Of a stretch of 15,614 bases of DNA, positions 7,903 to 14,345 are shown in pieces. The position numbers and the translations under genes were made by a program. This DNA is from Pyrinomonadaceae bacterium (GTDB lineage: Bacteria > Acidobacteriota > Blastocatellia > Pyrinomonadales > Pyrinomonadaceae). Numbering within the stretch: position 1 is the first letter of the stretch; every line of letters starts with the position of its first letter. Below the pieces are notes generated by a model. The model ran no database searches. It saw only the letters and a program-made list of their open reading frames with translations, and was not told where the DNA came from. The DNA lies in assembly GCA_014379075.1 (NCBI GenBank), contig JACMMN010000230.1:1-15614 (forward strand). Direction: 5' to 3'.

Positions 7903-8418
7903 ATGCCAAAAAAGGAAAGTCTGCAACATAAGATAGACCGCGTCAGGCCGCCCCGAGTCCAGATCACATATGATGTTGAAGTCGGCGGAGCCATTGAACT
8001 CAAGGAATTGCCATTCGTCGTCGGCGTGCTGGGGGATTTTGTCGGCAAGCCGGAAAATCCTCAGGAGCCGTTAAAGAACCGTAAGTTCATCGAGATTGAC
8101 CCGGATAATTTCAACTCAGTGCTCTCGGGTATGACCCCGCGCCTTGCTTTTACCGTCGACAACAAAATGCAGGACGACGGCAGCAAAATGGGCGTCGATC
8201 TGAAATTTAATTCGATCGAGGATTTCGAGCCGGACCAGATAGTGCAGAATGTCGAGCCGCTTCGCAAACTCGTCGAAGCCCGTCAGAAACTGTCCGATCT
8301 GCGTTCGAAAATGGACGGCAACGAAAAATTGGAAAGCATGCTTGAAGACATCATCGGCAGCTCCGACAAGCAAAAAGAACTGAGCGATGCGCTAGGCGTC
8401 GGCAAAGGGGAGGAATAA
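7903..8418 (+). CDS. tssB: TssB (VipA/ImpB), small contractile sheath subunit
   Basis: The protein has 171 residues, the usual TssB length. The conserved start RVRPPRVQITYDVE (13-26), then ELPFVVGVLGDF (35-46), FIEIDPDNFNSVLSGM (62-77) and the helical KLVEARQKLSDLRSKMDGN (122-140) identify it. The preceding 12 residues (MPKKESLQHKID) could form the short helix that TagJ grips in the Pseudomonas H1 system, which fits the presence of tagJ in this locus. TssB interlocks with TssC to build the sheath whose contraction drives the Hcp tube outward. AAAGGAG lies a few bases before ATG 7903, one of the strongest ribosome-binding sites in the window. tssC starts 6 nt after the stop, so the two are almost certainly co-translated. 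Confidence 0.97.
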   Translation: MPKKESLQHKIDRVRPPRVQITYDVEVGGAIELKELPFVVGVLGDFVGKPENPQEPLKNRKFIEIDPDNFNSVLSGMTPRLAFTVDNKMQDDGSKMGVDLKFNSIEDFEPDQIVQNVEPLRKLVEARQKLSDLRSKMDGNEKLESMLEDIIGSSDKQKELSDALGVGKGEE

Positions 8419-8424
8419 AAGACT

Positions 8425-9915
8425 ATGGCTAATCAAAAAGAAGAAGCAGCCGTCGGCACCCAAGTGGTCGAAACGGAACAAGAGGGCAGCCTCCTCGACA
8501 GGATCATAACCGACGGACGGTTGGGCCGGGACGAGTTCCAAAAGGAACGTGCCAAGGACATGATCGGCGAATTCGTGGGGCAGGTGATGAGTGGCGAATT
8601 GACGATGTCCAAGAATATGGACGTATCGATCAATTCACGCATCGCCGAGATCGACCGCCTGATCTCAGCGCAGATGAACGAGATCATGCACCACGAAGAC
8701 TTTCAAAAGCTTGAAGGTTCGTGGCGCGGTCTTCACCACCTGCTCAAGAACAGTCTCACCGGCACGCAGCTCAAGATCAAGATCATGAGCGTAACGAAAA
8801 AGGACCTGCTCAAGGATTTCGAACGCGCCCTCGAATTCGATCAGTCGAATCTTTTTAGAAAGATCTACGAGGATGAGTACGGCACCTTCGGCGGAGCTCC
8901 GTTCGGAGCCCTGATCGGAGATTTCGAATTCGGCAACCATCCGCAAGACATGGCACTGCTCGAAAATATCGCCGGCGTCGCGGCCGCGGCTCACGCACCG
9001 TTTCTGAGCGCGGCGTCGGCCGGGCTTTTCGGATGGGACAACTTCAACGAAATGTCCGAAGTTCGCGATGTTTCCAAGATATTCGACCGTACGGAATATA
9101 TGAAATGGCGAAGCTTCCGTGAATCGGAAGATTCGCGATATGTCGGCCTGACACTTCCGCATGTTCTGATGCGCGAGCCTTACGGGTCGGCTACGAAGCC
9201 GACGGAATCGTTCAGATTCGAGGAAGACGTTGACGGAACTGACCACAAGAAATATTTGTGGGGAAATGCTGCTTACGCACTCGGAACAAGGCTGACCGAA
9301 GCATTTTCGATGCACGGCTGGTGCGTCGCCATCCGCGGCGTGGAAGGCGGGGGCCTCGTTCAGGGACTGCCGACGCACACCTTCGAAACGGACGAAGGCG
9401 AAGTCGCAATGAAATGCCCGACCGAAGTGGCTATCACCGACCGCCGCGAAAAGGAATTCGCGGACAATGGTTTTATCCCGCTCGTTCATTGCAAGGGAAC
9501 GGATTACGCGGCGTTCTTTGCCACGCAGTCCGCGAACAAACCGAAGAAGTACGATACGGATTCGGCGAATGCGAACGCCCGTTTATCGACGCAGCTTCAG
9601 TATATTTTCGCCGTTTCCCGATTTGCTCATTATCTCAAAGCGATGATGCGCGATAAGGTCGGCAGCTTTATGTCGCGATCGCAGGCCGAGGATTTTCTGA
9701 ATCGGTGGATCGCCAATTACGTTACCGAGGACGACACGGCATCGCAGGAGACCAAAGCGCAGTATCCTCTGCGCGAGGCCCGCGTGGATGTCGCCGAGGT
9801 CCCCGGAAAACCCGGATGCTATCGGGCCGTTGCCTTTTTGCGGCCTCACTTCCAGTTAGACGAACTTTCTGTTTCGCTTCGGCTAGTTGCGGATCTTCCC
9901 GCACCGGCGAAATAG
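8425..9915 (+). CDS. tssC: TssC (VipB/ImpC), large contractile sheath subunit
   Basis: The protein has 496 residues, the standard TssC length. The family signatures FQKLEGSWRGL (93-103) and ALIGDFEFG (162-170), the central HAPFLSAASAGLFG, the Gly-rich AIRGVEGGGLVQGLP and a C-terminal VAFLRPHFQLDELSVSLRLVA are all present, and no frame damage is visible. The N-terminal segment SLLDRIITDGR (22-32) corresponds to the helix that the ClpV ATPase recognises in contracted VipB sheaths, which suggests a ClpV partner is encoded elsewhere. A GGGGAGGAA Shine-Dalgarno overlaps the end of tssB, giving tight coupling. A strong hairpin follows 11 nt after the stop, which would separate sheath from hcp transcription. 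Confidence 0.98.
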   Translation: MANQKEEAAVGTQVVETEQEGSLLDRIITDGRLGRDEFQKERAKDMIGEFVGQVMSGELTMSKNMDVSINSRIAEIDRLISAQMNEIMHHEDFQKLEGSWRGLHHLLKNSLTGTQLKIKIMSVTKKDLLKDFERALEFDQSNLFRKIYEDEYGTFGGAPFGALIGDFEFGNHPQDMALLENIAGVAAAAHAPFLSAASAGLFGWDNFNEMSEVRDVSKIFDRTEYMKWRSFRESEDSRYVGLTLPHVLMREPYGSATKPTESFRFEEDVDGTDHKKYLWGNAAYALGTRLTEAFSMHGWCVAIRGVEGGGLVQGLPTHTFETDEGEVAMKCPTEVAITDRREKEFADNGFIPLVHCKGTDYAAFFATQSANKPKKYDTDSANANARLSTQLQYIFAVSRFAHYLKAMMRDKVGSFMSRSQAEDFLNRWIANYVTEDDTASQETKAQYPLREARVDVAEVPGKPGCYRAVAFLRPHFQLDELSVSLRLVADLPAPAK

Positions 9916-9926
9916 GAACTGACCCA

Positions 9927-9975
9927 GGCTGCGGAGGCCGGAAGACGGCCTTCGTAGCCCCTCGAATATTTTTTT
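9927..9975 (+). terminator. Hairpin and T-run after tssC, probable terminator or attenuator
   Basis: A 14-bp stem (left arm 9927-9940, right arm 9946-9959, two G-U pairs) closes a GAAGA loop. It is GC-rich with a core of AGGCCG/CGGCCT. Seven consecutive T follow at 9969-9975, but a 9-nt gap separates stem and T-run, which is longer than in classical intrinsic terminators. Placed between tssC and hcp, it may stop or dampen read-through so that hcp is driven mainly by its own promoter. Confidence 0.5.
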
Positions 9976-10032
9976 GGGTAATATCGCAAAAAAGTTCCGG
10001 GGCCATCGTCGTAGAAATGTACGAAAAACGTA

Positions 10033-10063
10033 TTGCTCATAAATAATGAGTACGGAATAAAAT
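10033..10063 (+). promoter_or_regulatory. Candidate hcp promoter / operator region
   Basis: The spacer from 9976 to 10112 becomes very AT-rich. TTGCTC (10033-10038) and TAAAAT (10058-10063) resemble -35 and -10 boxes, though the 19-nt gap is longer than ideal. Between and over them, TGCTCAT and ATGAGTA (10034-10040 and 10046-10052) form a 7-bp inverted repeat with one G-U mismatch, which could be an operator or only a small hairpin. This rests on resemblance to the sigma-70 consensus; the host's real consensus is unknown. Confidence 0.28.
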
Positions 10064-10098
10064 TAAATAAATAAATTCGGTTAGCCGATTTTGATAAA

Positions 10099-10104
10099 AA
10101 GGAG
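10099..10104 (+). promoter_or_regulatory. Strong ribosome-binding site of hcp
   Basis: AAGGAG lies 8 nt before the hcp ATG at 10113, in an A-rich, unstructured stretch. This is a near-ideal Shine-Dalgarno and fits the need for many Hcp copies. Confidence 0.75.
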
Positions 10105-10112
10105 AAAAAATA

Positions 10113-10595
10113 ATGGCTGTTGACATGTACTTGAAATTGACCGATGTAAAGGGCGAAAGCAAGGATTCCAAGCACGCTGGCGAGATCGAGATCGAATCGT
10201 TTTCGTGGGGAGCGACCCAACTGGGAACTTCGTCGCACGGCACAGGAGGAGGAGCGGGCAAAGTGAGCATGAACGATTTCCACTTTGTAATGAGAAATAA
10301 CGCCGCGTCACCAACGCTTTTCCTTTTCTGTGCAAGCGGAAAGCATCTCAAGGAAGCGAAAATGAGTGCCCGAAAAGCAGGCGGAAAACAGGAAGACTTT
10401 TTACTTGTAACAATGTCGGATGTGTTGATCTCGAGTTACCAGACGGGCGGCAGCGGAGCCGGCGAGGTCCCGATGGATCAGATCTCGTTAAATTATTCGA
10501 AGATCGAGATTGATTATAAGGCGCAGGACGAAAAAGGCATCACGAAATCGACCGGCAAGAAGTGGTGGGATCAGAAGACTAACACCGGCGGCTAA
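10113..10595 (+). CDS. hcp: Hcp (TssD), T6SS inner-tube protein
   Basis: The 160-residue protein is a typical Hcp. MAVDMYLKLTDVKGESKD is followed by AGEIEIESFSWGATQ, with the conserved SFSWG in the first strands, then KVSMNDFHFVMR, the SPTLFLFCASGKHLKEAKMSARK helix region and a C-terminal QISLNYSKIEIDYKAQDEKG. Hexameric rings of Hcp stack into the tube that the TssB/TssC sheath expels, and small effectors can ride in the ring lumen. The C-terminus carries a hydrophilic tail (TKSTGKKWWDQKTNTGG) and no fused effector domain. The gene stands alone between two spacers (197 nt and 166 nt) holding hairpins and has an excellent ribosome-binding site, which suggests separate high-level expression. 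It is the only Hcp in the window. Confidence 0.97.
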   Translation: MAVDMYLKLTDVKGESKDSKHAGEIEIESFSWGATQLGTSSHGTGGGAGKVSMNDFHFVMRNNAASPTLFLFCASGKHLKEAKMSARKAGGKQEDFLLVTMSDVLISSYQTGGSGAGEVPMDQISLNYSKIEIDYKAQDEKGITKSTGKKWWDQKTNTGG

Positions 10596-10614
10596 TCACA
10601 CATTAACGGAAATG

Positions 10615-10636
10615 CCGCCCGTTTACAGACGGGCGG
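10615..10636 (+). terminator. Hairpin after hcp (possible mRNA-stabilising or attenuating stem)
   Basis: CCGCCCGT (10615-10622) and ACGGGCGG (10629-10636) form a perfect 8-bp GC-rich stem with loop TTACAG, 19 nt after the hcp stop. Only a short T stretch (TTTCGGTTT) follows, so full termination is doubtful. A stem at this place is well suited to protecting an abundant hcp message from 3' decay while letting some transcripts read into tssE. Confidence 0.55.
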
Positions 10637-10668
10637 TGACTTTCGGTTTAACTAACTTACCCCCCAAG

Positions 10669-10744
10669 CGATTCGCACCGCGGCGGCTTTTGAATCAGGA
10701 AACATTTTATGTTTTCCTCTTCGAAAAGCCCTGCGGTGAAATCG
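10669..10744. repeat. Long imperfect palindrome in the hcp-tssE spacer
   Basis: About 76 nt can fold into one long hairpin. CGATT/AATCG forms the base, CACCGC (10676-10681) pairs with GCGGTG (10733-10738), GGCTTTTGAA pairs with TTCGAAAAGCC, and AGGAAACA pairs with TGTTTTCCT near a small T/A-rich loop, each with single-base bulges or mismatches. It is unlike the tssM/tssF palindromic element. It ends 17 nt before the tssE ATG, so it could be an attenuator, a message-processing signal or a small non-autonomous mobile repeat. Confidence 0.55.
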
Positions 10745-10761
10745 TTTTCATAAGGCAAGGA

Positions 10762-11247
10762 ATGGCACGAATCGATCAGGAATTACGAATTACGCCGTCG
10801 GTACTGGATCGCCTCCTGGACTACAGCCCAAAGGAAACCCAGGAAGCGGTGAAATCGCGGTCGGCCTCGCTGCGCGATCTAAGGAATTCAGTGCGGCGTG
10901 ACCTGGAATGGCTTTTAAATACCCGCTGCCATACCGAGGATATTGACAACAATCTCCTAGAAGCTCGTAAATCAGTGGCATTTTACGGCCTGCCGGATTT
11001 TACCGGCCTGAGCGCGAAAAATTCGAATGAACAGAAACGTCTCACCAAGGCGCTCGAAAACTCACTGCAAATTTTCGAGCCGCGATTTCGTGAACTACGG
11101 ATCAGAATGGAACCGATGGATCATGTAGACCGCCAATTGAAGTTCAGGATCGAGGCCCGGCTGCACGTGGAAAGCGCTTCGGAGCCGATCGCTTTCGATA
11201 CCGTCTTGGAAGTCGGCAACGGCGGCTTTGCCGTCAATGAAAAGTAA
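10762..11247 (+). CDS. tssE: TssE (gp25-like), T6SS baseplate wedge protein
   Basis: The protein has 161 residues from ATG 10762. The frame is open back into hcp, but that upstream part is non-homologous and overlaps hcp and the spacer hairpins, so ATG 10762 (MARIDQELRITPSVLDRLLD) is chosen; AAGG sits 6 nt before it. The gp25-like core includes SLRDLRNSVRRDLEWLLNTR (36-55), the family's conserved helix with its arginine/aspartate/leucine pattern. It then shows a GLPDFTGLS turn (76-84) and a C-terminal FEPRFRELRIRM (105-116) with beta strands ending LEVGNGGF. TssE joins TssF and TssG in the wedges that nucleate sheath growth. tssF starts 109 nt downstream, after the second copy of the palindromic repeat. 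Confidence 0.94.
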   Translation: MARIDQELRITPSVLDRLLDYSPKETQEAVKSRSASLRDLRNSVRRDLEWLLNTRCHTEDIDNNLLEARKSVAFYGLPDFTGLSAKNSNEQKRLTKALENSLQIFEPRFRELRIRMEPMDHVDRQLKFRIEARLHVESASEPIAFDTVLEVGNGGFAVNEK

Positions 11248-11256
11248 CCATCTTTG

Positions 11257-11327
11257 GCAGAAGCCTGACCGTGGAGTGCTTAAAAGCTTGCGGCCGAAGA
11301 AAGCCTCTCTTACGGTCAGGCTTCTGC
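11257..11327. repeat. Palindromic repeat element, copy 2 (upstream of tssF)
   Basis: A 71-bp element has perfect 16-bp terminal inverted repeats: GCAGAAGCCTGACCGT at 11257-11272 and ACGGTCAGGCTTCTGC at 11312-11327. The blocks shared with copy 1 (1649-1745) are the left arm plus a GCTTAA run and the right part AAGAAAGCC...TTACGGTC; the middle is 26 nt shorter here overall. The arm sequence is symmetrical enough to act as a hairpin in either transcript direction. It sits 29 nt before the tssF start and contributes the region just upstream of a TATAAT box. Confidence 0.85.
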
Positions 11328-11340
11328 AATTAAATTAGGC

Positions 11341-11346
11341 TATAAT
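11341..11346 (+). promoter_or_regulatory. TATAAT -10-like box immediately before tssF
   Basis: A perfect TATAAT ends 10 nt before the tssF ATG (11357). With the usual spacing, transcription would start at about 11353, leaving a leader of only a few bases. No Shine-Dalgarno is visible in front of tssF, which fits leaderless translation. No good -35 hexamer is found at the right distance; the palindromic repeat lies there instead. Confidence 0.4.
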
Positions 11347-11356
11347 ACCGTACCCG

Positions 11357-13249
11357 ATGCGTGATGAATTGCTAGGATATTACGAGCGTGAACTCATCTT
11401 TCTTAGAAGGATGGGAGCGGAATTCGCGCGCAAGTACCCGAAAATAGCCACGCGGCTGCTTCTCGAGGAAGAAAAGATCGAAGATCCGCACGTCGAGCGC
11501 ATGATCGAGGCTTTCGCGTTCCTGACCGGCCGGATCGGCCTGAAACTCGACGACGAATTGCCCGAGATAACGGAATCCTTCCTAAATGTTCTCTATCCGC
11601 ACTATCTTTCGCCGATACCGTCGATGGCGATCGCCCAGTTCGTTTATGGTTCGGCAAACGATAAATTAACATCAGTCCAGAAGTTGGACCGCAATGCGAA
11701 ACTTAACTCGCGCCCGGTCGACGGAACGCCGTGCAGGTTTCGCACTACGTTCGATGTGGACCTCGTGCCGATCGAATTGGTGTCCGGTACATTGGAATCG
11801 CCCGCACCTAAAGACGCCCGAGGCAAATATGCAGATAGTTTTATACGTCTGAGCATGCACTGCTACGGCGACTCCAATCTTCACGAGCTGACAAAGGGTG
11901 ACACCGATACACCGCCGGAATCCTTACGTTTTTACATCGATGGCGACCCGCAATTGGTCTTCCCGTTATACGAAATGATCTTTAATCATGCGTCGGCAGT
12001 CGAATTTCGCCCGAAAGAGACTCCGATCGGCAACAAGACGCTCAAGACCTTTACGAATATCCAGCTAAAACTGCCCGATCCGGTGATCCTGCCCGCGGCC
12101 GAAGCCCTTAAACAGGTAGGCTTCGATGAAAACGAAGCGATACTTCCTTATACGAAACGCTCATTTATGGGTTACCGGCTTTTGACGGAGTATTTCGCGT
12201 TTCCTTACAAGTTTCTTTTCTTCGATATTTTTGGGCTGGACAAAGCGATAGCAAAAAGATTCGGCAGCCATTTCGATATTTTGATCCATTTGAAGGATGT
12301 CACGCCGCCGATCGCTCCGGTCACGACGGACACATTCCGGATGAACTGCACGCCGATCGTCAACCTGTTTTCACGGATGGCCGACCCGCTTTATCTGAAT
12401 CAGCAGAAATACGAATACCAGATAATTCCCGATGTTCACCGCCAATCAACAACCGAGATCTATTCAGTCGACGGCGTGATAACGAGCGATCCTCGGACAA
12501 ATACGACCCGCGAATTTGCCCCGTTTTATTCGCTGCGTCATGCCTACGGCGAACAAGTGGAGAAGGCATTCTGGTACCCTGCACGGCGGGCGTCACAGCG
12601 GCCCAACGATCAGGGCACCGAAGTTTACCTGTCGCTGGTCGATATGAATTTCAACCCGCGGGTGCCGGCTGCCGAAGTGCTGAATGTAAAAACGACCTGT
12701 ACGAACCGCGACCTGCCGGGAAAATTGCCTTTCGGCGGAAAAGAAGGCGACTTTGAGGTCGAAGGCAGCGCGCTCGTGTCGCGGGTCCGCTGCCTGACCA
12801 AGCCGACCGAGACGATCCGCCCGCCCCAGCGTCGTGCCGTCCAGTGGCGTTTGATCTCGCATTTGAATTTGAATTACCTGTCGCTGGTCGGCTCCGACGA
12901 TGGCAGCCCGGAAGCATTGCAGGAGATCCTTAACCTTTACAATTTCGACGATTCATCCGTCAGCCGAAAACAAATTCTTGGAATTACAGGCATCGAGTCG
13001 CGAAAGGTCGTGCGGCAGATCGGCGGCCGCGTTGGGGCCGGATTTGTCAGGGGCGTTGAAACAACGCTTACTTTTGACGAGGAGCAATATGTGGGAAGCG
13101 GGATGTTCTTGTTCGGCTGCGTGCTGGAAAGATTTCTCGGCCTTTATGCGTCGCTTAATTCATTTAATCAAATGGCAATGCGGTCGCAGCAGCGTGAAGA
13201 AAATATTAAACTGTTCCCGCCGAGAGCCGGTGAGCAGGAGCTTTTGTAG
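11357..13249 (+). CDS. tssF: TssF (ImpG/VasA), T6SS baseplate wedge protein
   Basis: The 630-residue protein is full length for TssF. The N-terminus LLGYYERELIFLRRMGAEFARKYPKIATRL (residues 4-33 or so) is the family signature and fixes ATG 11357 as the start. It is followed by EDPHVERMIEAFAFLTGRIGLKLDDELPEITESFLNVLYPHYLSPIPSM, also strongly conserved. Central strand-rich segments include FPYKFLFFDIFGLDK and NCTPIVNLFSRMADPL, and the C-terminus has LISHLNLNYLSL and FLFGCVLERFLGLYASLNSFNQ. TssF forms a 2:1 complex with TssG in each wedge and contacts TssK and VgrG. No frame damage is visible. No ribosome-binding site precedes it; tssG follows after 61 nt. Confidence 0.97.
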   Translation: MRDELLGYYERELIFLRRMGAEFARKYPKIATRLLLEEEKIEDPHVERMIEAFAFLTGRIGLKLDDELPEITESFLNVLYPHYLSPIPSMAIAQFVYGSANDKLTSVQKLDRNAKLNSRPVDGTPCRFRTTFDVDLVPIELVSGTLESPAPKDARGKYADSFIRLSMHCYGDSNLHELTKGDTDTPPESLRFYIDGDPQLVFPLYEMIFNHASAVEFRPKETPIGNKTLKTFTNIQLKLPDPVILPAAEALKQVGFDENEAILPYTKRSFMGYRLLTEYFAFPYKFLFFDIFGLDKAIAKRFGSHFDILIHLKDVTPPIAPVTTDTFRMNCTPIVNLFSRMADPLYLNQQKYEYQIIPDVHRQSTTEIYSVDGVITSDPRTNTTREFAPFYSLRHAYGEQVEKAFWYPARRASQRPNDQGTEVYLSLVDMNFNPRVPAAEVLNVKTTCTNRDLPGKLPFGGKEGDFEVEGSALVSRVRCLTKPTETIRPPQRRAVQWRLISHLNLNYLSLVGSDDGSPEALQEILNLYNFDDSSVSRKQILGITGIESRKVVRQIGGRVGAGFVRGVETTLTFDEEQYVGSGMFLFGCVLERFLGLYASLNSFNQMAMRSQQREENIKLFPPRAGEQELL

Positions 13250-13266
13250 ATGATCCGTTGGGAATA

Positions 13267-13280
13267 CCTGCGTTAGCAGG
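13267..13280 (+). repeat. Small hairpin in the tssF-tssG spacer
   Basis: CCTGC and GCAGG pair around a GTTA loop, followed by CTTATTT. It is short and may be incidental. The tssG start 31 nt downstream shows no Shine-Dalgarno. Confidence 0.3.
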
Positions 13281-13310
13281 CTTATTTGGTGCCCAAACGC
13301 TCGAATTTTC

Positions 13311-14321
13311 ATGCCGAAAAAACCGCTAAACCAGGTCCTGTTCGACGAACCATACCGGTTCGAGTTTTTTCAGGCGGTCAGGCTCTTTGAAAAACTGTTC
13401 CCTGAGCATCAGGCCGTCGGGCGCGAGGCCCTTCCCAGTCAGGAGGTAGTCCGTTTTCGCTCCTACATAGCCCTCGATTTTCCGCCGAGCGAGATACGCG
13501 AGATCAGGGAACCGGCCGCCGAAGCCGCCGACGATGCGAAGGTCGAGATGCTTGTAAATTTTATGGGCCTCGTCGGCGTTAGCGGTGTGCTGCCGACCCA
13601 TTACACCGAACTAGTGCTGGACCGGATACGCCACCGTGACACCTCGATGTGGGCGTTTCTCGATATTTTCACGCACCGCTCGGTTTCGATGTTTTACCGG
13701 GCGTGGGCGAAATACCGGTTCCCGGTCGGCTACGAACGCGGCGAGGATGAATTCACGGGGTATCTTTTCGATTTTGCGGGCCTCGGCACAAAAGGGCTAC
13801 GCGGGCATTTAAACATACAGGACGAGTCGCTGCTTCCGTACGCCGGCTTGATCGCCCAAAAACCGCATTCGACGAACGCATTGGAAAACATTGTGAGCGA
13901 CTATTTCGGGATCACGGCAAAAATCGAACAATTTTTCGGTCAATGGTTAGCCCTTGATAATGCGGATTTTACGAAACTCGGTGCAAAAAACAGCACGCTC
14001 GGCCTCAATGCGATTGCCGGTAAATACGTCTGGGAACAGCAGTCGAAATTTCGCGTCCGGCTCGAAGGCCTCACATTCAAACAGTTTCAGGCTTTTTTGC
14101 CGAACGGCTCGGCGTCTAAATCGTTGGATTCCATAATCCGTTTCATGGCCGGGCCGGAGTTCGATTTTGATGTCCAGCTCGTATTAAAGGCCAAACAGGT
14201 TCCGGGAGCGATTTTGACTACGCGGGCTCTCAGAAAACCGATGCTCTGCTGGACGTCTTATTTAAAGACAATACCATTTAAGAAGGATGACAAGCAGGTA
14301 GTTTTAGCATTTAATTCATAG
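13311..14321 (+). CDS. tssG: TssG (ImpH/VasB), T6SS baseplate wedge protein
   Basis: The 336-residue protein shows the TssG pattern. An N-terminal YRFEFFQAVRLFEKLFPE (15-32) is followed by VVRFRSYIALDFPPSEI and the highly conserved MLVNFMGLVGVSGVLPTHYTELVLDR (80-105). After that come LDIFTHRSVSMFYRAWAKYR and a C-terminal FLPNGSASKSLDSIIRFMAGPEFDFDVQLVL. In the family, two parts of TssG grip two TssF copies. The ATG at 13311 fits the family start; no clear ribosome-binding site precedes it, so coupling to tssF or another mode of initiation is possible. A well-placed AGGAG and 24 nt separate it from the effector-like gene, so the cargo gene appears to belong to the same transcript. Confidence 0.95.
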   Translation: MPKKPLNQVLFDEPYRFEFFQAVRLFEKLFPEHQAVGREALPSQEVVRFRSYIALDFPPSEIREIREPAAEAADDAKVEMLVNFMGLVGVSGVLPTHYTELVLDRIRHRDTSMWAFLDIFTHRSVSMFYRAWAKYRFPVGYERGEDEFTGYLFDFAGLGTKGLRGHLNIQDESLLPYAGLIAQKPHSTNALENIVSDYFGITAKIEQFFGQWLALDNADFTKLGAKNSTLGLNAIAGKYVWEQQSKFRVRLEGLTFKQFQAFLPNGSASKSLDSIIRFMAGPEFDFDVQLVLKAKQVPGAILTTRALRKPMLCWTSYLKTIPFKKDDKQVVLAFNS

Positions 14322-14345
14322 CTATTAGTAGGAGAATACGAAAAG

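Noticed and set aside
8665..9489. 274-codon minus-strand ORF inside tssC
   Set aside because: It lies fully within the strongly conserved tssC, has no family-like features or own ribosome-binding site, and is a typical shadow frame.
10510..10761. Upstream extension of the tssE reading frame into hcp
   Set aside because: The frame is open, but the extra 84 residues are not like any TssE N-terminus, overlap the hcp end in another frame and cover two hairpins. ATG 10762 gives the right family start and length.
13250..13276. 8-codon ORF starting right after the tssF stop (possible coupling peptide)
   Set aside because: Too short to judge, no ribosome-binding site, and its end falls inside a small hairpin; most likely chance.
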